DNA of 11,988 nt, taken from positions 1-11,988 of the forward strand of contig NZ_CALEDC010000397.1 in NCBI RefSeq assembly GCF_937949835.1. The letters run 5' to 3'. The notes beneath the pieces were generated by a model. That model did no database searches. It worked only from the letters and a program-made list of their open reading frames with translations, and had not been told where the DNA came from. Positions 6,107-11,988 of the stretch are shown piece by piece. This DNA comes from an uncultured Campylobacter sp. (GTDB taxonomy: Bacteria > Campylobacterota > Campylobacteria > Campylobacterales > Campylobacteraceae). Position 1 is the stretch's first letter, and every line of letters starts with the position of its first letter. Made by a program: the position numbers and the translations under genes.

Positions 6107-6712
6107 ATGGCAATGACGAATTACATGGAACTTTTGATGGCAAATCAGCCGTGGAATTTGATTTTATTTATGGCGGTGCCGATGGGCTTAGCAGAAGCGA
6201 TAGTAGCGAGCGAATTTTTTAGCTTGTACCGCGCGAAGGAGGGCTCTTTGGCGCTAAAAATCAATAAATGCCTTAGCATCATTCTCGGCGCTTATTTTAC
6301 GATATTAATCATTTACGTAGCGGTTAAAATTTTGCCCGTCATTCATTTGCGTGGCGCTGCGGACGCCTTAGCTTTGGCGGCATACGTAGCGGCGGCGCTG
6401 CCTGCGCTAGTACTGCTACTTTTGGAGCTCGGAGTTATCGCAAAAGGAGCGGAATTTAGAGCTAGGCTTAAATTTCATTTCTTGGCGCTGATTGTATTTT
6501 TGGTGTTAGGGCACGTCGCGATGATTTTTGGAATGACCGATCCAGGTATGAGCGGCATGGATCATTCTATGATGGATCATGGCTCGATGAGTGGGATGAG
6601 CCACGATATGGGTTCGATGGAGGGAATAGATCATTCGCATATGAATCATGGCTCGATGGAGAACATGGATCACGGCGGCATGGATCACTCAAAGATGGAG
6701 CATTCGCATTAA
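6107..6712 (+). CDS. Four-helix membrane protein with Met/His-rich C-terminal tail, probable copper-related
   Basis: A 201-residue inner-membrane protein with four hydrophobic helices (about 16-37, 55-77, 85-110 and 122-144) followed by a 57-residue tail containing 13 Met and 10 His. The tail repeats units of the type MDHSMMDHGSM and MDHGGMDHSKM, which resemble the copper-binding Met/His repeats of the CopA/CopB/PcoA resistance proteins. The membrane part has no motif of a known copper pump or oxidase that I can see; similar Campylobacter proteins are left as uncharacterised families. AAGGAG (6096-6101) precedes the ATG at 6107; a second ATG two codons on is less well spaced. The next genes on the same strand, 392 bases downstream, form the locus of a copper-containing sulfite reductase, so copper supply is an attractive but unproven role. 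Copper tolerance or export is an alternative. Confidence 0.82.
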   Translation: MAMTNYMELLMANQPWNLILFMAVPMGLAEAIVASEFFSLYRAKEGSLALKINKCLSIILGAYFTILIIYVAVKILPVIHLRGAADALALAAYVAAALPALVLLLLELGVIAKGAEFRARLKFHFLALIVFLVLGHVAMIFGMTDPGMSGMDHSMMDHGSMSGMSHDMGSMEGIDHSHMNHGSMENMDHGGMDHSKMEHSH

Positions 6713-6713
6713 C

Positions 6714-6742
6714 TTTAGCATGCCCGGCTTGGGCTAAATTTT
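6714..6742 (+). terminator. Weak terminator after the Met/His-tail gene
   Basis: GCCC (6722-6725) pairs with GGGC (6731-6734) around a GGCTT loop. Flanking TTTA (6714-6717) can pair with TAAA (6735-6738), and four T follow (6739-6742). It begins two bases after the stop codon. The stem is short and bulged. Confidence 0.4.
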
Positions 6743-6833
6743 AAATTCTATTCCGCCGAGCTGCGGAGTTGATAGATCTTTATGATTTGATTGCCTTTGT
6801 CTGCGAAATGCATATGTAAGCCCCTCTCAAATA

Positions 6834-6878
6834 AAATTTTACCGCCTTTCATCTGTCGCCTGCGAGGCGGTAAAATTT
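6834..6878. repeat. Perfect 14-bp inverted repeat in the intergenic region
   Basis: AAATTTTACCGCCT (6834-6847) and AGGCGGTAAAATTT (6865-6878) are exact inverted repeats with a 17-base loop. The GC core would make a stable RNA hairpin on either strand, but no T-run follows beyond the stem, so a second terminator for the gene at 6107 is possible but atypical. The rest of 6713-7104 shows no ORF, only the promoter of the next gene. Confidence 0.55.
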
Positions 6879-7031
6879 AATATCAAGCTTATCGCCCCAC
6901 CTTTTTACGTTCTTGTGATATTTTTATTCGACTTATACAGACGTAAAGCTCACGTATAGGTAGTTTTCAGTTTAAATTTGCGCGCAAACCGCTTTGGTAT
7001 ATTTTTTAACGTTAGTTTAATGCTAAATTTA

Positions 7032-7037
7032 TATAAT
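7032..7037 (+). promoter_or_regulatory. -10 box of the response-regulator/kinase operon
   Basis: A perfect TATAAT behind T-rich DNA (TTTTTTAA near 7003 and AAATTTA just upstream), 68 bases before the ATG at 7105. It fits the Campylobacter sigma-70 pattern and predicts a leader of about 60 bases. Confidence 0.6.
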
Positions 7038-7104
7038 CTAAGTCTAGTTATATTTTAAGAGACGATTAAGAGTAAAAAGTGCTAAGCTTGGAGGCGGATA
7101 GAGT

Positions 7105-7794
7105 ATGCAAGATTACGAATTATTGGACGTTTTGTCCAATAAAAGGGTTCTTTGCCTAGAGGACGAGCCTGGGATTTTAAAAAATATAACCGAATCGCTG
7201 CAGCTGTTTTTCGGCGAAGTAGTGGGGGTTAAGGACGGGCTAGAGGCGCTCGATGAGGCGATGAGCGGCTCGTACGACGCGCTGGTTTTTGATATCGGCG
7301 TGCCGCACATGGATGGGCTTGAGGTCGTTAAAAAGATCCGAGCTGCCGGCATCTCAGTGCCGATCGTGATACTTTCGAGCCACACCGAGCAGGAGTATCT
7401 GTGGCGAGCGGTGGAGCTTAAGATCACTAGGTATCTGCCTAAGCCGTATGACAAAAACGCCTTTATAAAGGCGTTGCAAGACGTCGCTGCGGAGCTGATA
7501 AATCACGCGCCGATATTTAGCATAAACGATGAGCTGAAGTATGATTTTGCCAAAAAGATCATCTACGTAAAAGACAGCGCCTGTCATCTTTCCAAAAGCG
7601 AGAGCAAGCTTTTGGAGTACTTCTTAGCGCGCAAAAATCAAACCGTAACCTACGAGCAGTTATTTGATTATATGTGGGAGTTCGAGCAGCCTAGCAAGGA
7701 AGCGATCAAGGCGATCGTCAAAGAGCTACGCCGCAAGATCGGCAAGGACGTGATCAAAAATTTATATGCGGTGGGGTATCTCTTTGAAGTATAA
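7105..7794 (+). CDS. mccR: OmpR-family response regulator, MccR-like
   Basis: A 229-residue DNA-binding response regulator. The receiver domain (about 13-128) has the acidic pocket E19/D20, the phospho-acceptor D63 in VFDIGVPHMDG, a Ser at the switch position (ILSSH, S91/S92) and K113 in LPKPYD. A winged-helix output domain of OmpR type (about 137-229) ends in the recognition-helix region KEAIKAIVKELRRKIG and the wing YAVGYLFEV. GGAGG lies eleven bases before the ATG. The gene overlaps the following kinase gene, so the two form a pair. By position directly before an MccA-type sulfite reductase it matches the MccRS two-component system of Wolinella succinogenes; that assignment is from context, as many similar regulators exist. 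The likely target is the mccA promoter at 9225-9254. Confidence 0.88.
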   Translation: MQDYELLDVLSNKRVLCLEDEPGILKNITESLQLFFGEVVGVKDGLEALDEAMSGSYDALVFDIGVPHMDGLEVVKKIRAAGISVPIVILSSHTEQEYLWRAVELKITRYLPKPYDKNAFIKALQDVAAELINHAPIFSINDELKYDFAKKIIYVKDSACHLSKSESKLLEYFLARKNQTVTYEQLFDYMWEFEQPSKEAIKAIVKELRRKIGKDVIKNLYAVGYLFEV

Positions 7795-9202
7795 ATTTAA
7801 ATTTATCGTAGCGCTTTTCGTGCTGCTATATATCGTAATTACGGCTTTGGTTTTTAACTTCTACCGCGAGCTTGCGCTAAAGGACACGAGGCGCGAGGCG
7901 TTTTATATCCTAGATACGATGAATGCGGTGCGCGATTACGTCTCGACCGTGCAGCGCCCGCTAATAAACGAGCTTAAAGAAAAAAAGCTTCTAAGCGAGG
8001 ATTTTTTCGATCCGAGGCTGATGTCCTCGACCTACATAACGCGCGAAATTTATAAAATTCAGCTCGCCAAAAATCACATCAACTACGACTACAAGCTCGT
8101 CGCTACCGATCCGCTCAATCCCGAGCACGAGGGAAGCGAGTTTGAGAATGAAATTTTAGAGGGCTTTAAAGAAAACAGATATAAAGAATACTCCAGAGTC
8201 ATCTATGATAAAGGTGGCGCCTCGTATCTTTTGAGTCTGCCGATAACAAACTCTCAGCCTTCGTGCACCGAGTGCCACAGCATCAACGCAGCGCCTAAAA
8301 AGATGCAAGAGCTCTACGGCGATGTGGGAAATTTCAAAGGCGGTCTAGGCGATACGATCGCGATGATAAGCTTTAAAATTCCGATAAAAAGCATTCTGCT
8401 CTACCACACTAAAGAGTTCGTCGTTAGCGGCCTAAGCTTGCTTGTAGTGTTTTTGATCTGTATATTTTGTATCTATAAAATTCACAAAAAAAACGCGACT
8501 TTAAAGATGCAAACTCAGCTTTTACTGATAAATCAAAGCCGCCTCGCGCTCATGGGCGAGATGATCGGCAATATCTCGCACCAGTGGCGCCAGCCGCTAT
8601 CGCAGATCAGCTCCACGCTCATAAATTTAGAGCTTTACAACGAGCGGGGCAAGCTCTCAAAAGAGAGGCTCGAGGGCGGCATCAGGGATGCGGGCGAGCA
8701 GGTGAAATTTATGAGCGATACGATCGAGGATTTTAAAAATTTCTTCAATCCGAACATGCCAAAGAGGGAATTTAGCGCCGGCGAGGCGATCGAGCAGGCG
8801 CGTAAAATTTTAAACGCCTCGCTTAAAAAGCACGTCATCGACATAAGCGTGCGGATAGAAGAAAATTTTACGCTTTATGGCAACGTAAACGAGCTTATCC
8901 AGGTGCTAATAAACATCATAAACAACGCAAAGGAGGCGTTTTTGGACGTGCCGCTTAAACGGCGCGAGATTAAAATTCGCTCGTTTTTAAAGCAGGGCGA
9001 GCGAATAATCACGATCGAAAATAACGCAAGTCGCATCGGCGAAGCGCAGCTAGATAAAATTTTTGAGCCGCACTTTACGACAAAACAGCAGGGCAGCGGG
9101 CTCGGACTATATATGAGCAAGATGATAATCGAAAAAAACGGAGGGAGCATAAGCGCTGCGAATTCCGACGAAGGCGCGATATTTACGATCTCTTTTCGTT
9201 AA
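7766..9202 (+). CDS. mccS: Histidine kinase with periplasmic c-type haem sensor domain, MccS-like
   Basis: A 478-residue membrane sensor kinase. One helix at about 12-32, a periplasmic domain of about 180 residues (33-214) of the Tll0287/DUF3365 type with a c-type haem site CTECH at 167-171, a second helix at about 218-238, then the kinase core. The phospho-acceptor His is H272 in SHQWRQPLSQI. The N box is near NIINNAKEA (383-391), the F box is FEPHFTTK (433-440) and the G2 box is GSGLGLYMSK (443-452). The G1 box reads IENNASRI (417-424) instead of the usual EDNGGGI. The start is uncertain: the ATG at 7766 has only a distant AAGGA, while an in-frame TTG at 7784 gives MKYKFKF, a typical membrane-kinase N terminus. 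Both overlap the regulator gene. The haem suggests sensing of redox state or a small ligand such as NO; sulfite is also possible. Confidence 0.88.
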   Translation: MRWGISLKYKFKFIVALFVLLYIVITALVFNFYRELALKDTRREAFYILDTMNAVRDYVSTVQRPLINELKEKKLLSEDFFDPRLMSSTYITREIYKIQLAKNHINYDYKLVATDPLNPEHEGSEFENEILEGFKENRYKEYSRVIYDKGGASYLLSLPITNSQPSCTECHSINAAPKKMQELYGDVGNFKGGLGDTIAMISFKIPIKSILLYHTKEFVVSGLSLLVVFLICIFCIYKIHKKNATLKMQTQLLLINQSRLALMGEMIGNISHQWRQPLSQISSTLINLELYNERGKLSKERLEGGIRDAGEQVKFMSDTIEDFKNFFNPNMPKREFSAGEAIEQARKILNASLKKHVIDISVRIEENFTLYGNVNELIQVLINIINNAKEAFLDVPLKRREIKIRSFLKQGERIITIENNASRIGEAQLDKIFEPHFTTKQQGSGLGLYMSKMIIEKNGGSISAANSDEGAIFTISFR

Positions 9203-9224
9203 ATTTAGACTTCATTAAATTTCT

Positions 9225-9254
9225 CCCTTTTTCACCCTTTTTTGTTGATATTAT
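9225..9254 (+). promoter_or_regulatory. mccA promoter with direct repeat, candidate MccR site
   Basis: CCCTTTTT occurs twice (9225-9232 and 9235-9242), exactly ten bases apart, on the same face of the helix. It is followed by a -10-like TATTAT (9249-9254), about 50 bases before the mccA ATG. OmpR-family regulators commonly bind tandem direct repeats with a pitch of about ten bases next to the -35 region. The repeats could also be only the T-rich phasing seen in many Campylobacter promoters. Confidence 0.45.
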
Positions 9255-9306
9255 TTCGAGCGTAGAACTTTGCTAATTTAAAATTTTGATTTTCAAAGGA
9301 GGAGCC

Positions 9307-11382
9307 ATGAAAAAATGGAATAAGATGCTACTAGGCGCGCTAGCCTGTATTAGCATTTTTGCCGCAGGAGCCTGTGCTGATGAAGGCATGGGGCATGAGA
9401 TGGAAATGTCGCAAAAATCGCGCGACGTCATCGCAAATCCTAAGGGCACGTTGCAAAGCAGAGGCGTCATATCCTTGCAGGACTACGTTGTAGAAGAGCG
9501 AGAGATGTATGACTGGCTATTTAAAAATCACCCGATTTTTACCAAATACGGCGGTAAAACGGTCGGCAAGATGGATGTACATGACCGAGGTTTGGAGTGG
9601 CTTGCGGAAGGGCATGGATTTGACTTTTCAAAGGCGAGTAAAAGAGACGACGGCAAGGGCTATAGCTCTATGATGTATAGAATCCCTGCGGGCTCTTCTT
9701 TGCAATTCCCAAATAAATTCATAGGCCCTGAAAAATGCGGCGAGTGCCACCCTGCGCAGTATGAGACATGGAGCAGATCGCGCCACGCCACTACTATCCG
9801 CTTCCCGGGCGAGCACCCGGAGGTTAATAACAACCTAACCGATCCGGTATTTAGCCCGGATACGGCGTCGATCCTTCCAAAAGGTATTACCCCTGACGTA
9901 ATTTATGCGACCGTGGGACATCTAAGGACAAAATTCGGCTACGTAGATGCGTGGCTGCTACGCGGAACCTATCACGTAGAGGGCGGCTTGCTAAGAGATG
10001 GTACCGGTCAAATCGTGGCCGGCGGCAACCAATTCCAAAGGACTTGGGCGTTAAATTTAGACGATGAGACGGTCAAAAAGATCAAAAAGATCGTTCCGGA
10101 ATTCCCGGGCACGCTTGAGGAATACGGCGATAACGGCGGTTACGTAAGAGGTCTTGCGTCGTATGCTGCGAAATATAAAAAATCGATGTTTTTCCAAGCA
10201 AACAGCTCGTATTGCGAAGTCTGCCACCCATTCAAATTCGATTTTAAAACTAAAAAAGAATTCTATGCTGCTTTGGGTAACGCAAAAGAGCTTCAAAAGC
10301 ACACTATCTCCAAGGGTATCACCTGCGAAGAGTGCCATGGAGCGGGCGGTCACCTTGACGGCGCTACAAATTTTAGAACCTCAAACTGCGAACGCTGCCA
10401 CCAAAGATTTAACTATAGCCCTGATTTAGCTCGTGCTAATCCGCTAAACAACGGAAACCCCGATCTATCTCTTAGCTCTAAATTTAAATCTATGGGACCA
10501 GGATGTGGCTCTGAAGGCTCTCAGTCCTACTTCACCGCTCACTACGAGAAGGGTATGCGCTGCGTAACCTGCCACGATCCGCACGATAACACCGGACCGG
10601 TAGTTGGCGATAAAACCGTCAAGGGTGTAAATTATAACTCCGAGCAGGGCTATTTAAGCGCGTTTTATACAAAGCCTAAGATCACAAAAGAGTGCAAAGA
10701 TTGCCACCAAGAGCAAGCCTACATCGCCGCAAGAGCCGATACGCATAAAGACAACACCTGCGCATCTTGCCACATGCCGTTTATGATGAGCTGCGAGAAC
10801 TTCTACGCTATTCAGTTCCAAGACAACGCGGGATTTGATACTCAAAGAAGATCTCACATCTGGAAGATCGACATCGATCCTACTAGAAAATCTCTAGTCG
10901 CAGGCGATGCCGCTAAAGGTCCAAGAGATGCGAAAGATTGGCACTTCCAAAGAAATAAAGATGGACGAAATTTCGTCGATCTTATGTGGTCGTGCGCACG
11001 AACATCTTGGGCGGATAAAGATATGCAAGATACCAAAGGCTGCCACAGCCCTGTCGTTTCCGAGCTAAAAGAGACGCTTCACTTCAAGAACCAAAAGCAG
11101 GTTTACGATGAGGTTATGGGCTGGCAAACTCCAATTAAGAGCGATTTCTCGCAAGTTAAGATCGGTATTCAAGGAATTTACTCTATCCTTGAGACTAAAA
11201 AGCTTAACTCCAGTGATAAAACTCGCGTCTATGAGCTAATCGAAAAAGCTCAAGACACCGTCGATCTTATCGAAAAAGACGGCTCATGGGGAATGCATGG
11301 CTTTAAATATACTAAGCAAAGGCTAGAGGCCGCTAAAGAGTATATTAAAGAGGCTCAAAGAATTTTAAATAATAATTTATAA
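9307..11382 (+). CDS. mccA: Octahaem dissimilatory sulfite reductase MccA (haem c-copper enzyme)
   Basis: Periplasmic reductase that takes six electrons to convert sulfite to sulfide. The 691-residue product has a signal peptide (1-24, cleavage ACA/DEG), seven CXXCH sites at 144-148, 303-307, 340-344, 361-365, 419-423, 463-467 and 485-489, and one CX15CH site, C563 to C579-H580 (10993-11046). The long-spaced motif is the hallmark of MccA and needs a dedicated haem lyase. Only two cysteines of the mature protein are outside haem motifs, C400 (GPGCGSEG) and C496 (MMSCENFY). They correspond closely in position and spacing to the Cu(I) ligands Cys399 and Cys495 that I recall for W. succinogenes MccA, so the copper site appears intact. 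The ATG at 9307 follows AAAGGAGGAG; an in-frame TTG at 9286 lies upstream of that site and is rejected. The gene follows the kinase after 104 bases and has its own promoter-like region. Confidence 0.95.
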   Translation: MKKWNKMLLGALACISIFAAGACADEGMGHEMEMSQKSRDVIANPKGTLQSRGVISLQDYVVEEREMYDWLFKNHPIFTKYGGKTVGKMDVHDRGLEWLAEGHGFDFSKASKRDDGKGYSSMMYRIPAGSSLQFPNKFIGPEKCGECHPAQYETWSRSRHATTIRFPGEHPEVNNNLTDPVFSPDTASILPKGITPDVIYATVGHLRTKFGYVDAWLLRGTYHVEGGLLRDGTGQIVAGGNQFQRTWALNLDDETVKKIKKIVPEFPGTLEEYGDNGGYVRGLASYAAKYKKSMFFQANSSYCEVCHPFKFDFKTKKEFYAALGNAKELQKHTISKGITCEECHGAGGHLDGATNFRTSNCERCHQRFNYSPDLARANPLNNGNPDLSLSSKFKSMGPGCGSEGSQSYFTAHYEKGMRCVTCHDPHDNTGPVVGDKTVKGVNYNSEQGYLSAFYTKPKITKECKDCHQEQAYIAARADTHKDNTCASCHMPFMMSCENFYAIQFQDNAGFDTQRRSHIWKIDIDPTRKSLVAGDAAKGPRDAKDWHFQRNKDGRNFVDLMWSCARTSWADKDMQDTKGCHSPVVSELKETLHFKNQKQVYDEVMGWQTPIKSDFSQVKIGIQGIYSILETKKLNSSDKTRVYELIEKAQDTVDLIEKDGSWGMHGFKYTKQRLEAAKEYIKEAQRILNNNL

Positions 11383-11385
11383 TTC

Positions 11386-11417
11386 TTTCGGGGTCGCGTA
11401 AGCTCGCGGCCCCGAAA
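11386..11417 (+). other. Strong hairpin between mccA and mccB
   Basis: The RNA forms a 13-bp stem: 11386-11398 pairs with 11405-11417, with one G-U pair and a six-base loop, starting four bases after the mccA stop. Only three T follow, then the ribosome site of the next gene. It is therefore better read as a 3' stabiliser or partial terminator that keeps mccA mRNA above that of the downstream genes than as a full terminator. Confidence 0.65.
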
Positions 11418-11433
11418 TTTAAAAGGCAAATAT

Positions 11434-11988
11434 ATGCAAAAAAGACTGAAAATTTTCCTGCCTATCGTTTTGGCAAGCTGCGCGTTGGGCGCGAATTTAA
11501 CTACGCAAGAACAAAAAGAATCTTATAGCATCGGAGCTTCTACCGGAAGCTATGTTTCAAACCAGCTGCATTCACAAGCCGCATTAGGCGCCAAATATGA
11601 CTTAGATGCGGTGATAGAGGGGTTTTTGGACGCTCTTAAAAAGCAGCAGAAGCTAAAAGATGAGGAAATTATTGCGCTTTTGAATCAAAGAGCCGATAAG
11701 CTAAATAAGATCGTAAAAACAAATTCCAAAGCGGAGCTTGATAAAAATTTAAAAGCGGGCAAGGAATTTATGGCGAAAAATGCCAAAAATCCGGACGTTA
11801 AAACCACAAAATCCGGTCTTCAATATGAAATTCTAAAGCTAGGCATGGGCGAAAAGCCAAAGCCTGAGAGCGTAGTGGTGATGAACTACAAGGCGTATTT
11901 GACGAACGGTAGCGTATTTGACGATACTTTCGCATCTAAAATTCCGGCGCATCTTTCTATGATAGGCTTAATCGACGGATTGCGCGAG
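11434..11988 (+). CDS. mccB: FKBP-type peptidyl-prolyl isomerase, MccB-like (partial, runs off the window)
   Basis: The first 185 residues of an exported prolyl isomerase. The signal peptide MQKRLKIFLPIVLASCALGA may be cut after A20, or the protein may be a lipoprotein, as LASC (13-16) is a good lipobox. Residues about 21-115 match the helical dimerisation domain of Mip/FkpA (QKESYSIGASTG, then AVIEGFLDAL). The FKBP domain starts at about 125 (TKSGLQYEILKLG) and carries active-site-type residues Y152 and F162/D163 (GSVFDDT). The sequence stops near GLIDGLRE, before the domain ends. AAAAGG lies seven bases before the ATG. The gene follows mccA by 51 bases, which is the gene order known from the Wolinella mcc operon, where this protein is presumed to help MccA mature. 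Confidence 0.9.
   Translation, partial: MQKRLKIFLPIVLASCALGANLTTQEQKESYSIGASTGSYVSNQLHSQAALGAKYDLDAVIEGFLDALKKQQKLKDEEIIALLNQRADKLNKIVKTNSKAELDKNLKAGKEFMAKNAKNPDVKTTKSGLQYEILKLGMGEKPKPESVVVMNYKAYLTNGSVFDDTFASKIPAHLSMIGLIDGLRE

Noticed and set aside
6506..6688. 60-residue minus-strand ORF rich in His, Met and Ile inside the Met/His tail
   Set aside because: It is the complement of the ATG/CAT-rich repeats of the tail (ATG and CAT are reverse complements), so its composition is automatic.
9286..9306. TTG at 9286 as the mccA start
   Set aside because: It would place the strong AAAGGAGGAG site inside the coding region and prepend residues to a normal signal peptide; the ATG at 9307 is clearly better.

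Overview
The window looks like chromosomal DNA of a Campylobacter-type epsilonproteobacterium (Campylobacterota). I infer this from the gene content (a two-subunit class I fumarase, an NrfH-like plus octahaem Hao-like pair, and an MccA-type sulfite reductase with its two-component system and FKBP isomerase), from promoters that consist of a good TATAAT box behind T-rich DNA with no clear -35 box, and from the very frequent word AAATTTTAA. The coding GC content is fairly high for the genus by eye, which suggests the oral C. gracilis/showae/rectus group; this is a guess.

Layout. Positions 76-1492 (minus strand) hold the alpha and beta subunits of an iron-sulfur fumarate hydratase with their own promoter, a 9-bp dyad next to it and a probable terminator. 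Divergently, 1692-3660 (plus) hold a two-gene operon: a membrane-anchored tetrahaem NapC/NrfH-type quinol dehydrogenase and a periplasmic octahaem hydroxylamine-oxidoreductase-like cytochrome (the epsilon-Hao type), closed by a strong terminator. Positions 3928-4344 hold an orphan 138-residue protein of unknown function. Positions 4345-5576 contain no convincing intact gene; they hold an eroded tandem array with a period of about 55 bp, a short possible gene relic and AT-rich hairpins. Positions 5577-5795 (minus) encode a small cysteine-containing lipoprotein. Positions 6107-6712 (plus) encode a four-helix membrane protein with a long Met/His tail of copper-binding type.

From 7105 to the right edge lies an mcc-type sulfite respiration locus: an OmpR-family response regulator (mccR-like), an overlapping histidine kinase with a periplasmic c-type haem motif (mccS-like), the octahaem sulfite reductase mccA with seven CXXCH motifs and one CX15CH motif, and the start of an FKBP-type isomerase (mccB-like), which runs off the window. 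The downstream genes expected from the Wolinella mcc locus (iron-sulfur protein, NrfD-type quinol dehydrogenase, dedicated haem lyase) would lie just outside.

Together the window encodes two periplasmic respiratory electron sinks built on octahaem cytochromes of the same superfamily, one probably for nitrite/hydroxylamine and one for sulfite, beside a fumarase of the central dicarboxylate pathway. The copper-type Met/His protein directly upstream of the locus for a copper-containing reductase is the most suggestive unexplained link. All family calls rest on reading motifs by eye; no searches were run.
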